A stretch of DNA of 9,381 nt from an uncultured Bacteriovorax sp. (GCA_946480715.1 CAMLKK010000074.1:1-9381), one strand, 5' to 3'; shown: positions 1 to 5,564, counted from the stretch's first letter. Numbers and translations: made by a program. Notes: generated from the sequence alone by a model not told the origin.

Positions 1-1248
1 TTCGAAAACCAAAGAGAAGAATCATTTGATTTGGAAAACTGGTTGAAGAAAATTACTTACACAACTGAAGAAAGAGAAACGACTTGTTATCGTACTGAGT
101 ACCGTAACGAAGAAGTTTGTCGTAACGTTACTCGCTACCGTCAAGAGTGTCACACAGAACCTTCACGTCAGGAATGTCGTCAGGTGAATAATCCTGTTTG
201 CTCTTACGAAACTCGCTACGAACGTGAATGTCGTTCAGTTCCGGGTGAGCAGCAATGCCGTGTTGTTGTTCGCTACCGTCAGGAGTGTTCAACTGGCCGT
301 GGGGAAAGAGAATGCCGAACGATTCCGGGAGACATTCAATGTCGTATCATCAACGGCGAAAATCGTTGTACAAAAATTCCTCCACGTGAAGAATGTCGAG
401 ATGTTCCTGGTCGTCAGGAATGTCGTCAAGTTCCTTACGAAGAAAGAGAATGTCACTCAGGTCCATCACGTCAGGAATGTAGAGATGTTCCTCGTCAGCA
501 ACAAGTTTGCCGCGATCACTATGAAACTCGTTGTGAAACAATTCCAGCTCACAGAGTTTGTGAAAACGTTCCGTACTATGAAAGAGTTTGTGGCATCGAA
601 AGTGTTCCACACCAAGTTCCTTACTCATGTACAAAACCAGTTCAGGTTCCACATGAGACAATCTTGAAAACGCATAAAGCTCGCGTGCAAGTAAACTTCG
701 ATGCGAAGTCTGCTGATATGGCGACATCTTTCAAAGTTAGTCTTTCTGACAAGGGTGATATGAGCTTCACTGGAAATGAAACTTCTGATGTTCTTGCGTT
801 CTTAAAGAAAGATGTAAAAACGGAAGCAGCTGGTGATGTGAACAACATCAGTGCTCTTTATAATGTTTCTCTTTATAAGAAAGAAGATCTGACAAAACTC
901 GGAGCAATCTCAGAAATTAAGTTGTCGAAAGAATCTCTAAACTTCAAAGTGGCGGGAACATTCGAACAAAAACGTGCAACACTAAAACTTGTTGTGAAGA
1001 AAAAAGACGAAGTTCTTTGCGATAAAACACTTAAATCTTCGCAGTTCAAATCGCAAGTTGTAGGTGCTGAAACAAAAATTTCTGTCGACCTGGACTCTGT
1101 AGGATGTAAGGTGGCCGGCGCGATCATGTTTAACAAAACAAGAAACGTAGGCCTGAAATTAAAATTAGATTTCGCTGATCTTGGCGAAACAATCGGTAGA
1201 GAAAAAGAAATTTCTACTGGGAAAAACCAAGATGTAGAGATCGAGTAA
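1..1248 (+). CDS. Cys-periodic, Arg/Glu-rich repeat protein (5' truncated), function unknown
   Basis: The frame is open from the first base, so the true start and any signal peptide lie upstream; the in-frame TTG at 31 is probably an internal Leu codon. Counting from the first visible residue, 20 cysteines occur at 29, 40, 50, 59, 67, 77, 86, 96, 105, 114, 123, 132, 141, 151, 160, 170, 178, 187, 197 and 210, so nearly every gap is 8-11 residues. The recurring unit resembles R-x-E-C-R-x-V-P, and pieces such as RYRQEC and PSRQECR recur exactly. Residues from about 220 to 415 form a different region: alternating hydrophobic/polar stretches that look beta-rich, Lys-rich, with two more cysteines (340, 369). 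No CxxCH heme motif, zinc-finger pattern or enzyme motif is visible. So many regularly spaced cysteines suggest a disulfide-stabilised exported or surface protein (inference). I do not recognise a named family. The gene ends just before a strong terminator. Confidence 0.85.
   Translation, partial: FENQREESFDLENWLKKITYTTEERETTCYRTEYRNEEVCRNVTRYRQECHTEPSRQECRQVNNPVCSYETRYERECRSVPGEQQCRVVVRYRQECSTGRGERECRTIPGDIQCRIINGENRCTKIPPREECRDVPGRQECRQVPYEERECHSGPSRQECRDVPRQQQVCRDHYETRCETIPAHRVCENVPYYERVCGIESVPHQVPYSCTKPVQVPHETILKTHKARVQVNFDAKSADMATSFKVSLSDKGDMSFTGNETSDVLAFLKKDVKTEAAGDVNNISALYNVSLYKKEDLTKLGAISEIKLSKESLNFKVAGTFEQKRATLKLVVKKKDEVLCDKTLKSSQFKSQVVGAETKISVDLDSVGCKVAGAIMFNKTRNVGLKLKLDFADLGETIGREKEISTGKNQDVEIE
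85..630 (+). repeat. Cysteine-ladder repeat region, period about 9 residues
   Basis: This segment encodes the 20 evenly spaced cysteines. The repetition is also visible in the DNA. CGTCAGGAATGTCGTCA occurs at 166-182 and 412-428, and its first 12 bases again at 469-480. CGCTACCGTCARGAGTGT occurs at 133-150 and 271-288. GAATGTMGAGATGTTCCT occurs at 391-408 and 475-492. The unit length drifts between 8 and 11 codons, so this is a degenerate repeat rather than a strict tandem one. It probably arose by internal duplication. Confidence 0.8.
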
Positions 1249-1259
1249 CAAAAACGAAG

Positions 1260-1287
1260 GGAGCAACGAAAGTTGCTCCTTTTTTTT
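1260..1287 (+). terminator. Rho-independent terminator of the Cys-repeat gene
   Basis: A perfect 8-bp stem, GGAGCAAC (1260-1267) and GTTGCTCC (1272-1279), encloses a GAAA tetraloop and is followed by eight T (1280-1287). It starts 12 nt after the TAA stop at 1246-1248. Flanking AA and TT could extend the stem. Confidence 0.95.
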
Positions 1288-1334
1288 ATTAACGTTTGTG
1301 ATCAAATTTCTGACACCTGAAAAAAAAACTTACA

Positions 1335-1362
1335 TTGGAGAAAATTAACCTAATCCTAATAA
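1335..1362 (+). promoter_or_regulatory. Candidate sigma-70-type promoter for the first nuclease
   Basis: TTGGAG (1335-1340) and TAATAA (1357-1362) are separated by 16 nt in the AT-rich gap between the upstream terminator and the nuclease gene. The -10 overlaps a small inverted repeat, CTAATA (1356-1361) and TATTAG (1367-1372), that could be an operator or chance. The match to consensus is modest; a promoter is needed here because a terminator precedes it. Confidence 0.3.
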
Positions 1363-1420
1363 AAAATATTAGTCATTCTAAAAAACAGCCACTAGACTTT
1401 CTTCATACATTTAGCAAATC

Positions 1421-1425
1421 AAGGA
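1421..1425 (+). promoter_or_regulatory. Ribosome binding site that decides the nuclease start
   Basis: AAGGA directly abuts the ATG at 1426 (no spacing) but lies 6 nt before the second in-frame ATG at 1432. This favours 1432 as the start. Confidence 0.7.
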
Positions 1426-1431
1426 ATGAAC

Positions 1432-2148
1432 ATGAGAAAACCTTTAATGGTAGTGACCTTTCTCTTATCAACACTAGTAGCTGCTGCCTTCGCAGGAGAT
1501 ACTGAAACGCTCAAGACAGAGCTCTACAAAATCGCCAGTAAGAATCACCGCGCTCTTGGTTACAACAACGCTAAAAAATATCTCTTCGGACAACTTCACT
1601 TAGAAAAAAACGCAAAAGGCTACTTCATCCACGATCTTTACTGCAATATTGATTACACTTCTGGCGCAGGCCCAATGGCCGTTCCTGATCAAAATAAAAT
1701 TAACTGCGAACACACTTGGCCTCAAAGTAAATTTACTCCAGGCTTTCCAACTGAACTTCAAAAGTCTGACCTTCACCACCTTTTCCCAACTGATTCAAAA
1801 GCAAACTCAACAAGAGGAAACTTTGAATTTGCGGACGTAACAGAAAATTTAAATCTGGATAACTGCGATTCAAGTCGTTCAGGACCTTCTGTGACAAGCG
1901 GTGGGAAGACTTTCTTCGAACCACCAACTTCACATAAAGGAAACGTGGCCCGTGCCCTTTTCTACTTCTCAGTTCGTTACAAAATGCCAATCAGCGAAGC
2001 TCAGGAAGAGTTCCTAAGAAGATGGCATGATATCGACCCTGTCGATGCTGCGGAAATGACGCGCAATGACGCTATCGAAAAGCTTCAAGGGAACCGTAAT
2101 CCGTTCATTGATCACCCAGAATACGTAGACGCTATCTCTAATTTTTAA
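1432..2148 (+). CDS. Secreted endonuclease I family nuclease (EndA/Vvn type), copy 1
   Basis: A 238-residue protein predicted to cleave DNA, and probably RNA, outside the cytoplasm using a divalent metal ion. Residues 1-21 form a Sec signal peptide: RK, a hydrophobic core, then AAAFA before GD. The family's catalytic block is NCEHTWPQSKF, with the Glu93-His94 pair matching the metal ligand and general base of Vvn and EndA. It is followed by DLHHLFPTDSKAN (113-125) and RGN (128-130), the region holding the metal-binding Asn. The C-terminal family signatures KGNVARALFYFSVRY, RRWHDIDPVDAAE and QGNRNPFI are intact, so the enzyme is probably active. Cysteines at 71, 92 and 145 may form a disulfide after export. 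The start at 1432 rather than 1426 follows from the RBS spacing. A paralog lies directly downstream. In a predatory or scavenging bacterium it would digest prey or environmental nucleic acid (inference). Confidence 0.93.
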   Translation: MRKPLMVVTFLLSTLVAAAFAGDTETLKTELYKIASKNHRALGYNNAKKYLFGQLHLEKNAKGYFIHDLYCNIDYTSGAGPMAVPDQNKINCEHTWPQSKFTPGFPTELQKSDLHHLFPTDSKANSTRGNFEFADVTENLNLDNCDSSRSGPSVTSGGKTFFEPPTSHKGNVARALFYFSVRYKMPISEAQEEFLRRWHDIDPVDAAEMTRNDAIEKLQGNRNPFIDHPEYVDAISNF

Positions 2149-2154
2149 GCGGGG

Positions 2155-2162
2155 TTGGCCAA
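2155..2162. repeat. TTGGCCAA palindrome, copy 1
   Basis: An 8-bp perfect palindrome 6 nt after the first nuclease stop codon; the same octamer recurs at 2214-2221 in the same intergenic region. The pair could be an operator for the second nuclease, but each octamer is short. Confidence 0.35.
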
Positions 2163-2177
2163 TTTTCTTGCATTTAA

Positions 2178-2207
2178 TTGTAAGATTTTTATTAGAAAAA
2201 CTTATAA
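2178..2207 (+). promoter_or_regulatory. Candidate promoter for the second nuclease
   Basis: TTGTAA (2178-2183) and TTATAA (2202-2207) are 18 nt apart, which would put the start of transcription near 2214. An alternative is TTGGCC (2214-2219) with TTAAAT (2237-2242) at 17 nt, starting near 2249. The choice matters because the alternative would remove the 5' arm of the RBS hairpin at 2242-2275. Confidence 0.3.
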
Positions 2208-2213
2208 GAAACA

Positions 2214-2221
2214 TTGGCCAA
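2214..2221. repeat. TTGGCCAA palindrome, copy 2
   Basis: Second copy of the octamer, 59 nt from the first (start to start). It lies close to the transcription start predicted from the 2178-2207 promoter, a plausible operator position. Confidence 0.35.
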
Positions 2222-2241
2222 ACCTAATTGCATCCTTTAAA

Positions 2242-2275
2242 TTCCCTTTCGTACTAAGACTTTTACCAAAGGGAA
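2242..2275 (+). promoter_or_regulatory. RBS-sequestering hairpin in the leader of the second nuclease
   Basis: TTCCCTTT (2242-2249) and AAAGGGAA (2268-2275) form a perfect 8-bp stem with an 18-nt loop. GTA (2251-2253) and TAC (2264-2266) could extend pairing past a C-C mismatch. The 3' arm contains the Shine-Dalgarno AAAGGGA, 6 nt before the TTG start at 2281. Folding in mRNA would hide the ribosome binding site, as in RNA thermometers and other translational switches. Formation requires transcription to begin upstream of 2242. No protein or ligand binding site is identifiable. Confidence 0.5.
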
Positions 2276-2280
2276 CCCAC

Positions 2281-3120
2281 TTGAAGACTTCATTGTTTCT
2301 TGCTCTTTTTGTCCTAGCTTCTTCAGCATTCGCTGACAGTAATTACTACCCACAATCATTCATCCAAAAGATTTCAGGAAAAGTCGTTAAAGACGAAGAA
2401 CTGAAAGCTGAAATTAATACTGTTCTTACGTCGACTCACCAAAGAGACCCAAAAGGTGGTCGCGATACTCTTGGTTGCGAAACAGCTGGTGCAAACAACT
2501 GTTACCAACAAAGAAGCTTAGGTTACGATGGAGCTCGTAAAGTTCTTTTCGGAAAACTTCACTTAGAGCAAGAAGGGAACCAATACTTCATTAGAGACGT
2601 TTACTGCCACAAGAAATTTGCTGGTGGAGCAAACGTTCGTCCAGGTGCAATTCCAAACAACAACCAAATCAATTGCGAACACACTTGGCCGCAATCAAAG
2701 TTTTCTAGCAACTATCCAAAAGATGTTCAGAAAGCAGACCTTCACCACCTTTTCCCAACTGATTCAAAAGCAAATTCAATCAGAGGGAATTTTGATTTCG
2801 CAGAAATTTCTCAAGACAATGGCTCACTAGAAGATTGTTCAGCTTCAAAATCAGGTTCATCAAACTCTGGAACAGGTGACGATCTTTTCGAACCACCAAC
2901 TGAACACAAAGGAAACGTAGCACGCGCTCTTTTCTACTTCTCTGTTCGTTACAAAATTCAAATTCCTCGCACAGAAGAAGAAGTGCTAAGAAGATGGCAC
3001 CAACTAGATCCAGTTGATGCTGCGGAAATGGAAAGAAATGAGCAAATTTTCTACGCTCAAGCTAACCGTAACCCATTCATCGATTTCCCAGAACTAGTAG
3101 ACTCAATCAGAAGATTCTAA
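2281..3120 (+). CDS. Secreted endonuclease I family nuclease (EndA/Vvn type), copy 2, TTG start
   Basis: A 279-residue paralog of the preceding nuclease. The open frame extends upstream to 2155, but the TTG at 2281 is preferred. It follows AAAGGGA at 6-nt spacing and begins a textbook signal peptide (MKTSLFLALFVLASSAFA, cleaved before Asp19). The catalytic block NCEHTWPQSKF (Glu133-His134), the downstream DLHHLFPTDSKAN and RGN, the KGNVARALFYFSVRY segment and NRNPFI are all intact, so an active metal-dependent nuclease is expected. It differs from copy 1 by a longer mature N-terminus and an insertion at about residues 54-77 that carries Cys66 and Cys74, which could form an extra disulfide. 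Cys109, Cys132 and Cys186 match the three cysteines of copy 1. The rare start codon and the hairpin over the RBS suggest low or conditional translation. It ends 7 nt before a strong terminator. Confidence 0.92.
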   Translation: MKTSLFLALFVLASSAFADSNYYPQSFIQKISGKVVKDEELKAEINTVLTSTHQRDPKGGRDTLGCETAGANNCYQQRSLGYDGARKVLFGKLHLEQEGNQYFIRDVYCHKKFAGGANVRPGAIPNNNQINCEHTWPQSKFSSNYPKDVQKADLHHLFPTDSKANSIRGNFDFAEISQDNGSLEDCSASKSGSSNSGTGDDLFEPPTEHKGNVARALFYFSVRYKIQIPRTEEEVLRRWHQLDPVDAAEMERNEQIFYAQANRNPFIDFPELVDSIRRF

Positions 3121-3127
3121 AAATAAG

Positions 3128-3150
3128 GCCCCGCAAAGCGGGGCTTTTTT
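3128..3150 (+). terminator. Rho-independent terminator of the nuclease pair
   Basis: A perfect 7-bp GC-rich stem, GCCCCGC (3128-3134) and GCGGGGC (3138-3144), has an AAA loop and is followed by six T (3145-3150). It begins 7 nt after the stop codon of the second nuclease. The following gene starts only 15 nt beyond the T tract. Confidence 0.95.
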
Positions 3151-3158
3151 GTTATTAT
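3150..3158 (+). promoter_or_regulatory. Extended -10 element, probable leaderless promoter of the GT4 gene
   Basis: TGTTATTAT is an extended -10 (TGn followed by TATTAT, five of six to consensus). It begins at the last T of the preceding terminator. The GC stem occupies the -35 position and no -35 is visible, which suits an extended -10 promoter. The hexamer ends 7 nt before the ATG at 3166, so transcription should start at or one base before the start codon. Confidence 0.5.
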
Positions 3159-3165
3159 CTTATCT

Positions 3166-4158
3166 ATGCCTAAAAAAATTCTCATCGACTTCGAAAAAAT
3201 AAAAGATCCCTTCTCTGGTCTTGGTCAATTCTGCGCTCATCTCAAAACTCATTTTGATCAATCGCCCCTGAAGCCAGTTTATTGGATGCCAAATAAATTT
3301 CAAAAACTCGCGAAGAAAATCCCATTCATTCTTCCTCGCTGTGATGTTTTCCATGCCATTCATCAAGACTCGCCTTATATGCCTTGGTCATCTAAAACGA
3401 GGTACATTCTTACGATTCACGATTTGAATGCACTTTACGAGAGAACAAGTTTTGGCTCAGGTGAATTTTATAAACAGACTCTGCAGAAAAAAATTGATCG
3501 CGCTGACACTATTGTTTTTATTTCTGAATTCACTCGTTCAGAAGTGATGCGTGAGTTTAAAATTGATGAGAAAAAAACACTTGTCATTTATAACGGCATT
3601 TCATTAGGAACCAATGAATCGAGACCTCCGATAGCTCCGGAAAAACCTTTTCTCTTCACGGTAGGAACGGTTCTTCCTAAAAAGAATTTTCACGTGCTCA
3701 TTGAAATGATGAAAGAGCTTCCCGACTATCAACTCGTCATCGCTGGAACTACGTTTCATGCGTACGCAAAGGACATGATCGCGACGATTGAAAAATTTGG
3801 TTTAAGTGATCGCATTTTTCTCGTCGGCACCATCAATGAAGAACACAAACTTTGGTATTACCGAAATGCCTGTGCCTTTGTTTTTCCATCACTCCTTGAA
3901 GGTTTCGGACTTCCAGTTGCTGAAGCTCTTAGTGTTGGTCTTCCCCTCTTTCTTTCTAAAAAAACATCAGTGCCTGAAATTGGCGGCCCCGATGCTTTTT
4001 ACTTCGACAATTTTGAACCAGAACATATGCGTGATGTTTTTATGAACGGTATGAAAACTTTTTCGGCCGAGCAGCGTGCACGTGAGATTGAACGTTCAAA
4101 ACTTTTTGACTGGAAAAAAGCAGCGACTGAATACATGAAAGTCTACGCTAAGCTTTAG
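3166..4158 (+). CDS. GT4-type (group 1) glycosyltransferase
   Basis: A 330-residue cytoplasmic GT-B glycosyltransferase that probably moves a sugar from a nucleotide-sugar to a glycan or lipid acceptor. The N-terminal beta strand KKILIDFEKI and the glycine loop FSGLGQF (16-22) open the acceptor domain. HDLNAL (85-90) and VFISEFTRSEV match the usual middle of the family. The donor domain begins near LFTVGTVLPKKN (163-174). The hallmark E-x7-E motif is intact in EGFGLPVAE (Glu245, Glu253), followed by ALSVGLP and SVPEIGG. Length is slightly short for the family but complete. No signal peptide or membrane segment is visible. No Shine-Dalgarno precedes the ATG, consistent with leaderless translation. 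Donor and acceptor cannot be read from sequence; surface polysaccharide or LPS synthesis is the usual role. Its stop overlaps that of the convergent histidine kinase gene. Confidence 0.92.
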   Translation: MPKKILIDFEKIKDPFSGLGQFCAHLKTHFDQSPLKPVYWMPNKFQKLAKKIPFILPRCDVFHAIHQDSPYMPWSSKTRYILTIHDLNALYERTSFGSGEFYKQTLQKKIDRADTIVFISEFTRSEVMREFKIDEKKTLVIYNGISLGTNESRPPIAPEKPFLFTVGTVLPKKNFHVLIEMMKELPDYQLVIAGTTFHAYAKDMIATIEKFGLSDRIFLVGTINEEHKLWYYRNACAFVFPSLLEGFGLPVAEALSVGLPLFLSKKTSVPEIGGPDAFYFDNFEPEHMRDVFMNGMKTFSAEQRAREIERSKLFDWKKAATEYMKVYAKL

Positions 4159-5498
4159 CTAAATTTAGGAATTGAGAAAAAGATTCTTGTGTTCGGCGAA
4201 GCGGGATCAACTTTGATAATTCCCATGTGACGATCAATAATTCCGCGAGCAATGGAAAGACCGAGACCTGTTCCCTGCCCCACATCTTTCGTTGTGAAAA
4301 ATGGCTGAAACATTTTATCGCGAGTTTCTTTATCAATGCCATTTCCACTATCGGTAACTGAAAATTCCACGAGATTTTTTAAATCTTTAATTTCAATTTT
4401 TATCCAGCGGTCTTCTAAATTTTCAATCGCATCGTGGGAGTTATTAAGAAGGTTCAACAAAACTTGAGAAATTTGAATTTGATTGCCAATAAAGTTTACC
4501 GGGTATTCAGGTGCTTCGATCAATAATTTAATATCGTGCTTTTTCATTCTCTCAGAACAAAGAATTAATGTTTCTTGAATAAGATCCTGAGCGACGATTT
4601 TATTTAACTCTGCATTGGCATCTTCACGAGAAAACGTGAGTAGTCCTTTTACGATTTTGGTCATTCTCTCAACTGTTGCGCGCGATTTCTCAATGAGCGG
4701 GAGAAGATTCTCTGTTTCATTTTTATCAAGCGTGTTCTTTGCTCTATCAAGAGTGAGGGAAAGAATCGTTAGTGGATTATTCATTTCGTGGGCCACACCA
4801 CCGGCCATCTCACCTAATGCCGCCATCTTTGCAGATTGAGTAAGTTTAGCTTTAAAGTCCATTTCTGCTTTCAAACGAGCATTTTCCTGAGTCATTTTTT
4901 CAGTAATCGCCGAGGGAAAAAGAATCGAAATCGCCATCAAGATGGCAATGGCAATCGCAAAACCTAAGGCCAGTCTTTCAAGATTTGCACTGAAAAAAGC
5001 ATAGGTGTAAAGATGAAATCCATAGATGATAAAGAGTGTCCCAATTGCTTTAAGACTGAAAGTCATTTCCTTTCGACGATAACGGAATGCCTGATAAGCA
5101 CTGTAAAAATAAAGTGATGAGTGGCCAACGACTAATGGGAAATAAACGATGTGTGGTTTCGCTCCCAGGTAATAAAGAATAAGTGTCGCCGGAGCTGCCG
5201 CGATCGGAATGAAAATGCATTTTTTTAAAGGCAATGAGATGTTTGCCATGGAAGCAAACACCCACAAAAGTGCATAATGCAAAATGAAGTTGGGAATAAT
5301 CACAACTAATGTTCGAATGTGAGGAGCTTCCTGGGCAACAGCTCTCTGCAGAGAAAAAGCGATGAGCAGAACAACCCAGTGTAAAAAAAGAACGCCGAAA
5401 TTCTTCGATTCTGTTGATCGCCATAATGAAAAAACAAGAATGATATTCACAATGATCAACATTATGAAAATCATCATGAGTGTATTGAAAACTTCCAT
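4155..5498 (-). CDS. Seven-TM orphan sensor histidine kinase
   Basis: A 447-residue membrane kinase. Seven hydrophobic segments lie near residues 6-26, 34-50, 61-84, 94-112, 117-138, 151-170 and 173-194. Basic loops (RSTESKN, LPLKK, RYRRKE) fit an outside N-terminus and an inside kinase. A short helical linker (199-222) leads to the HisKA domain with phospho-acceptor His237 in VAHEMNNPL. The ATP-binding domain has an N-box (LNLLNNSHDAI, Asn349 and Asn353), G1 (DSGNGI, 383-388), F-box (FQPFFTTK) and G2 (GQGTGLGLSI), all intact. There is no PAS, HAMP or receiver domain, and no response regulator gene is adjacent, so its partner is elsewhere. The seven-TM part is presumably the sensor, with unknown ligand. 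An in-frame stop 9 nt upstream (5508-5510) rules out a longer frame, and no good Shine-Dalgarno precedes the ATG at 5498. An alternative start at Met8 or Met9 would trim into TM1. Confidence 0.94.
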   Translation of the reverse strand: MEVFNTLMMIFIMLIIVNIILVFSLWRSTESKNFGVLFLHWVVLLIAFSLQRAVAQEAPHIRTLVVIIPNFILHYALLWVFASMANISLPLKKCIFIPIAAAPATLILYYLGAKPHIVYFPLVVGHSSLYFYSAYQAFRYRRKEMTFSLKAIGTLFIIYGFHLYTYAFFSANLERLALGFAIAIAILMAISILFPSAITEKMTQENARLKAEMDFKAKLTQSAKMAALGEMAGGVAHEMNNPLTILSLTLDRAKNTLDKNETENLLPLIEKSRATVERMTKIVKGLLTFSREDANAELNKIVAQDLIQETLILCSERMKKHDIKLLIEAPEYPVNFIGNQIQISQVLLNLLNNSHDAIENLEDRWIKIEIKDLKNLVEFSVTDSGNGIDKETRDKMFQPFFTTKDVGQGTGLGLSIARGIIDRHMGIIKVDPASPNTRIFFSIPKFS

Positions 5499-5506
5499 GC
5501 TTGGCG

Positions 5507-5512
5507 ATCATA
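5507..5512 (-). promoter_or_regulatory. -10 element just upstream of the histidine kinase start
   Basis: TATGAT on the minus strand ends 8 nt before the ATG at 5498, so the transcript would have a leader of about 0-2 nt. No convincing -35 is seen at 16-18 nt spacing. The kinase lacks a Shine-Dalgarno, which supports leaderless expression. Confidence 0.4.
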
Positions 5513-5527
5513 GCCGTGGGCCGGACC

Positions 5528-5542
5528 AATTAATAGTTAATT
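5528..5542. repeat. Dyad AATTAATAGTTAATT upstream of the histidine kinase
   Basis: Perfect 6-bp arms AATTAA (5528-5533) and TTAATT (5537-5542) flank TAG. The dyad is centred about 25 nt upstream of the -10 hexamer, overlapping the expected -35 position, so it could be an operator. AT-only inverted repeats are common by chance in AT-rich DNA. It lacks the GC stem of a terminator. Confidence 0.3.
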
Positions 5543-5564
5543 TTGTTTAAAGATGTAAAAGATT

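Noticed and set aside
31..33. TTG as the start codon of the Cys-repeat gene
   Set aside because: The frame is open back to base 1 and no convincing Shine-Dalgarno or signal peptide follows; the gene is truncated by the window edge.
85..630. Multiheme cytochrome or zinc-ribbon array
   Set aside because: No CxxCH and no CxxC pairs are present; the cysteines are single and 8-11 residues apart.
224..727. Overlapping open frames on both strands inside the Cys-repeat gene
   Set aside because: They arise because repeated codons keep other frames free of stops; they lack RBSs and recognisable protein features.
1295..1315. CRP-like site TGTGATCAAATTTCTGACA before the first nuclease
   Set aside because: The half-sites do not match TGTGA-N6-TCACA in spacing or symmetry.
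1426..1428. ATG at 1426 as the start of the first nuclease
   Set aside because: The Shine-Dalgarno abuts it with no spacing, while the ATG at 1432 is at 6 nt.
2155..2280. Upstream extension of the second nuclease to a TTG at 2155
   Set aside because: It would put 42 unlike residues before a perfect signal peptide; the SD and hydrophobic N-terminus favour 2281.
4147..4168. Bidirectional terminator between the convergent genes
   Set aside because: GCTAA/TTAGC is only 5 bp, and CTAAATTTAG is a loopless AT palindrome; neither has a GC stem followed by a T tract.
5050..5529. 159-codon open frame overlapping the histidine kinase
   Set aside because: It is a His/Ser/Phe/Cys-rich shadow of the kinase's membrane region in another frame with no RBS or domain.
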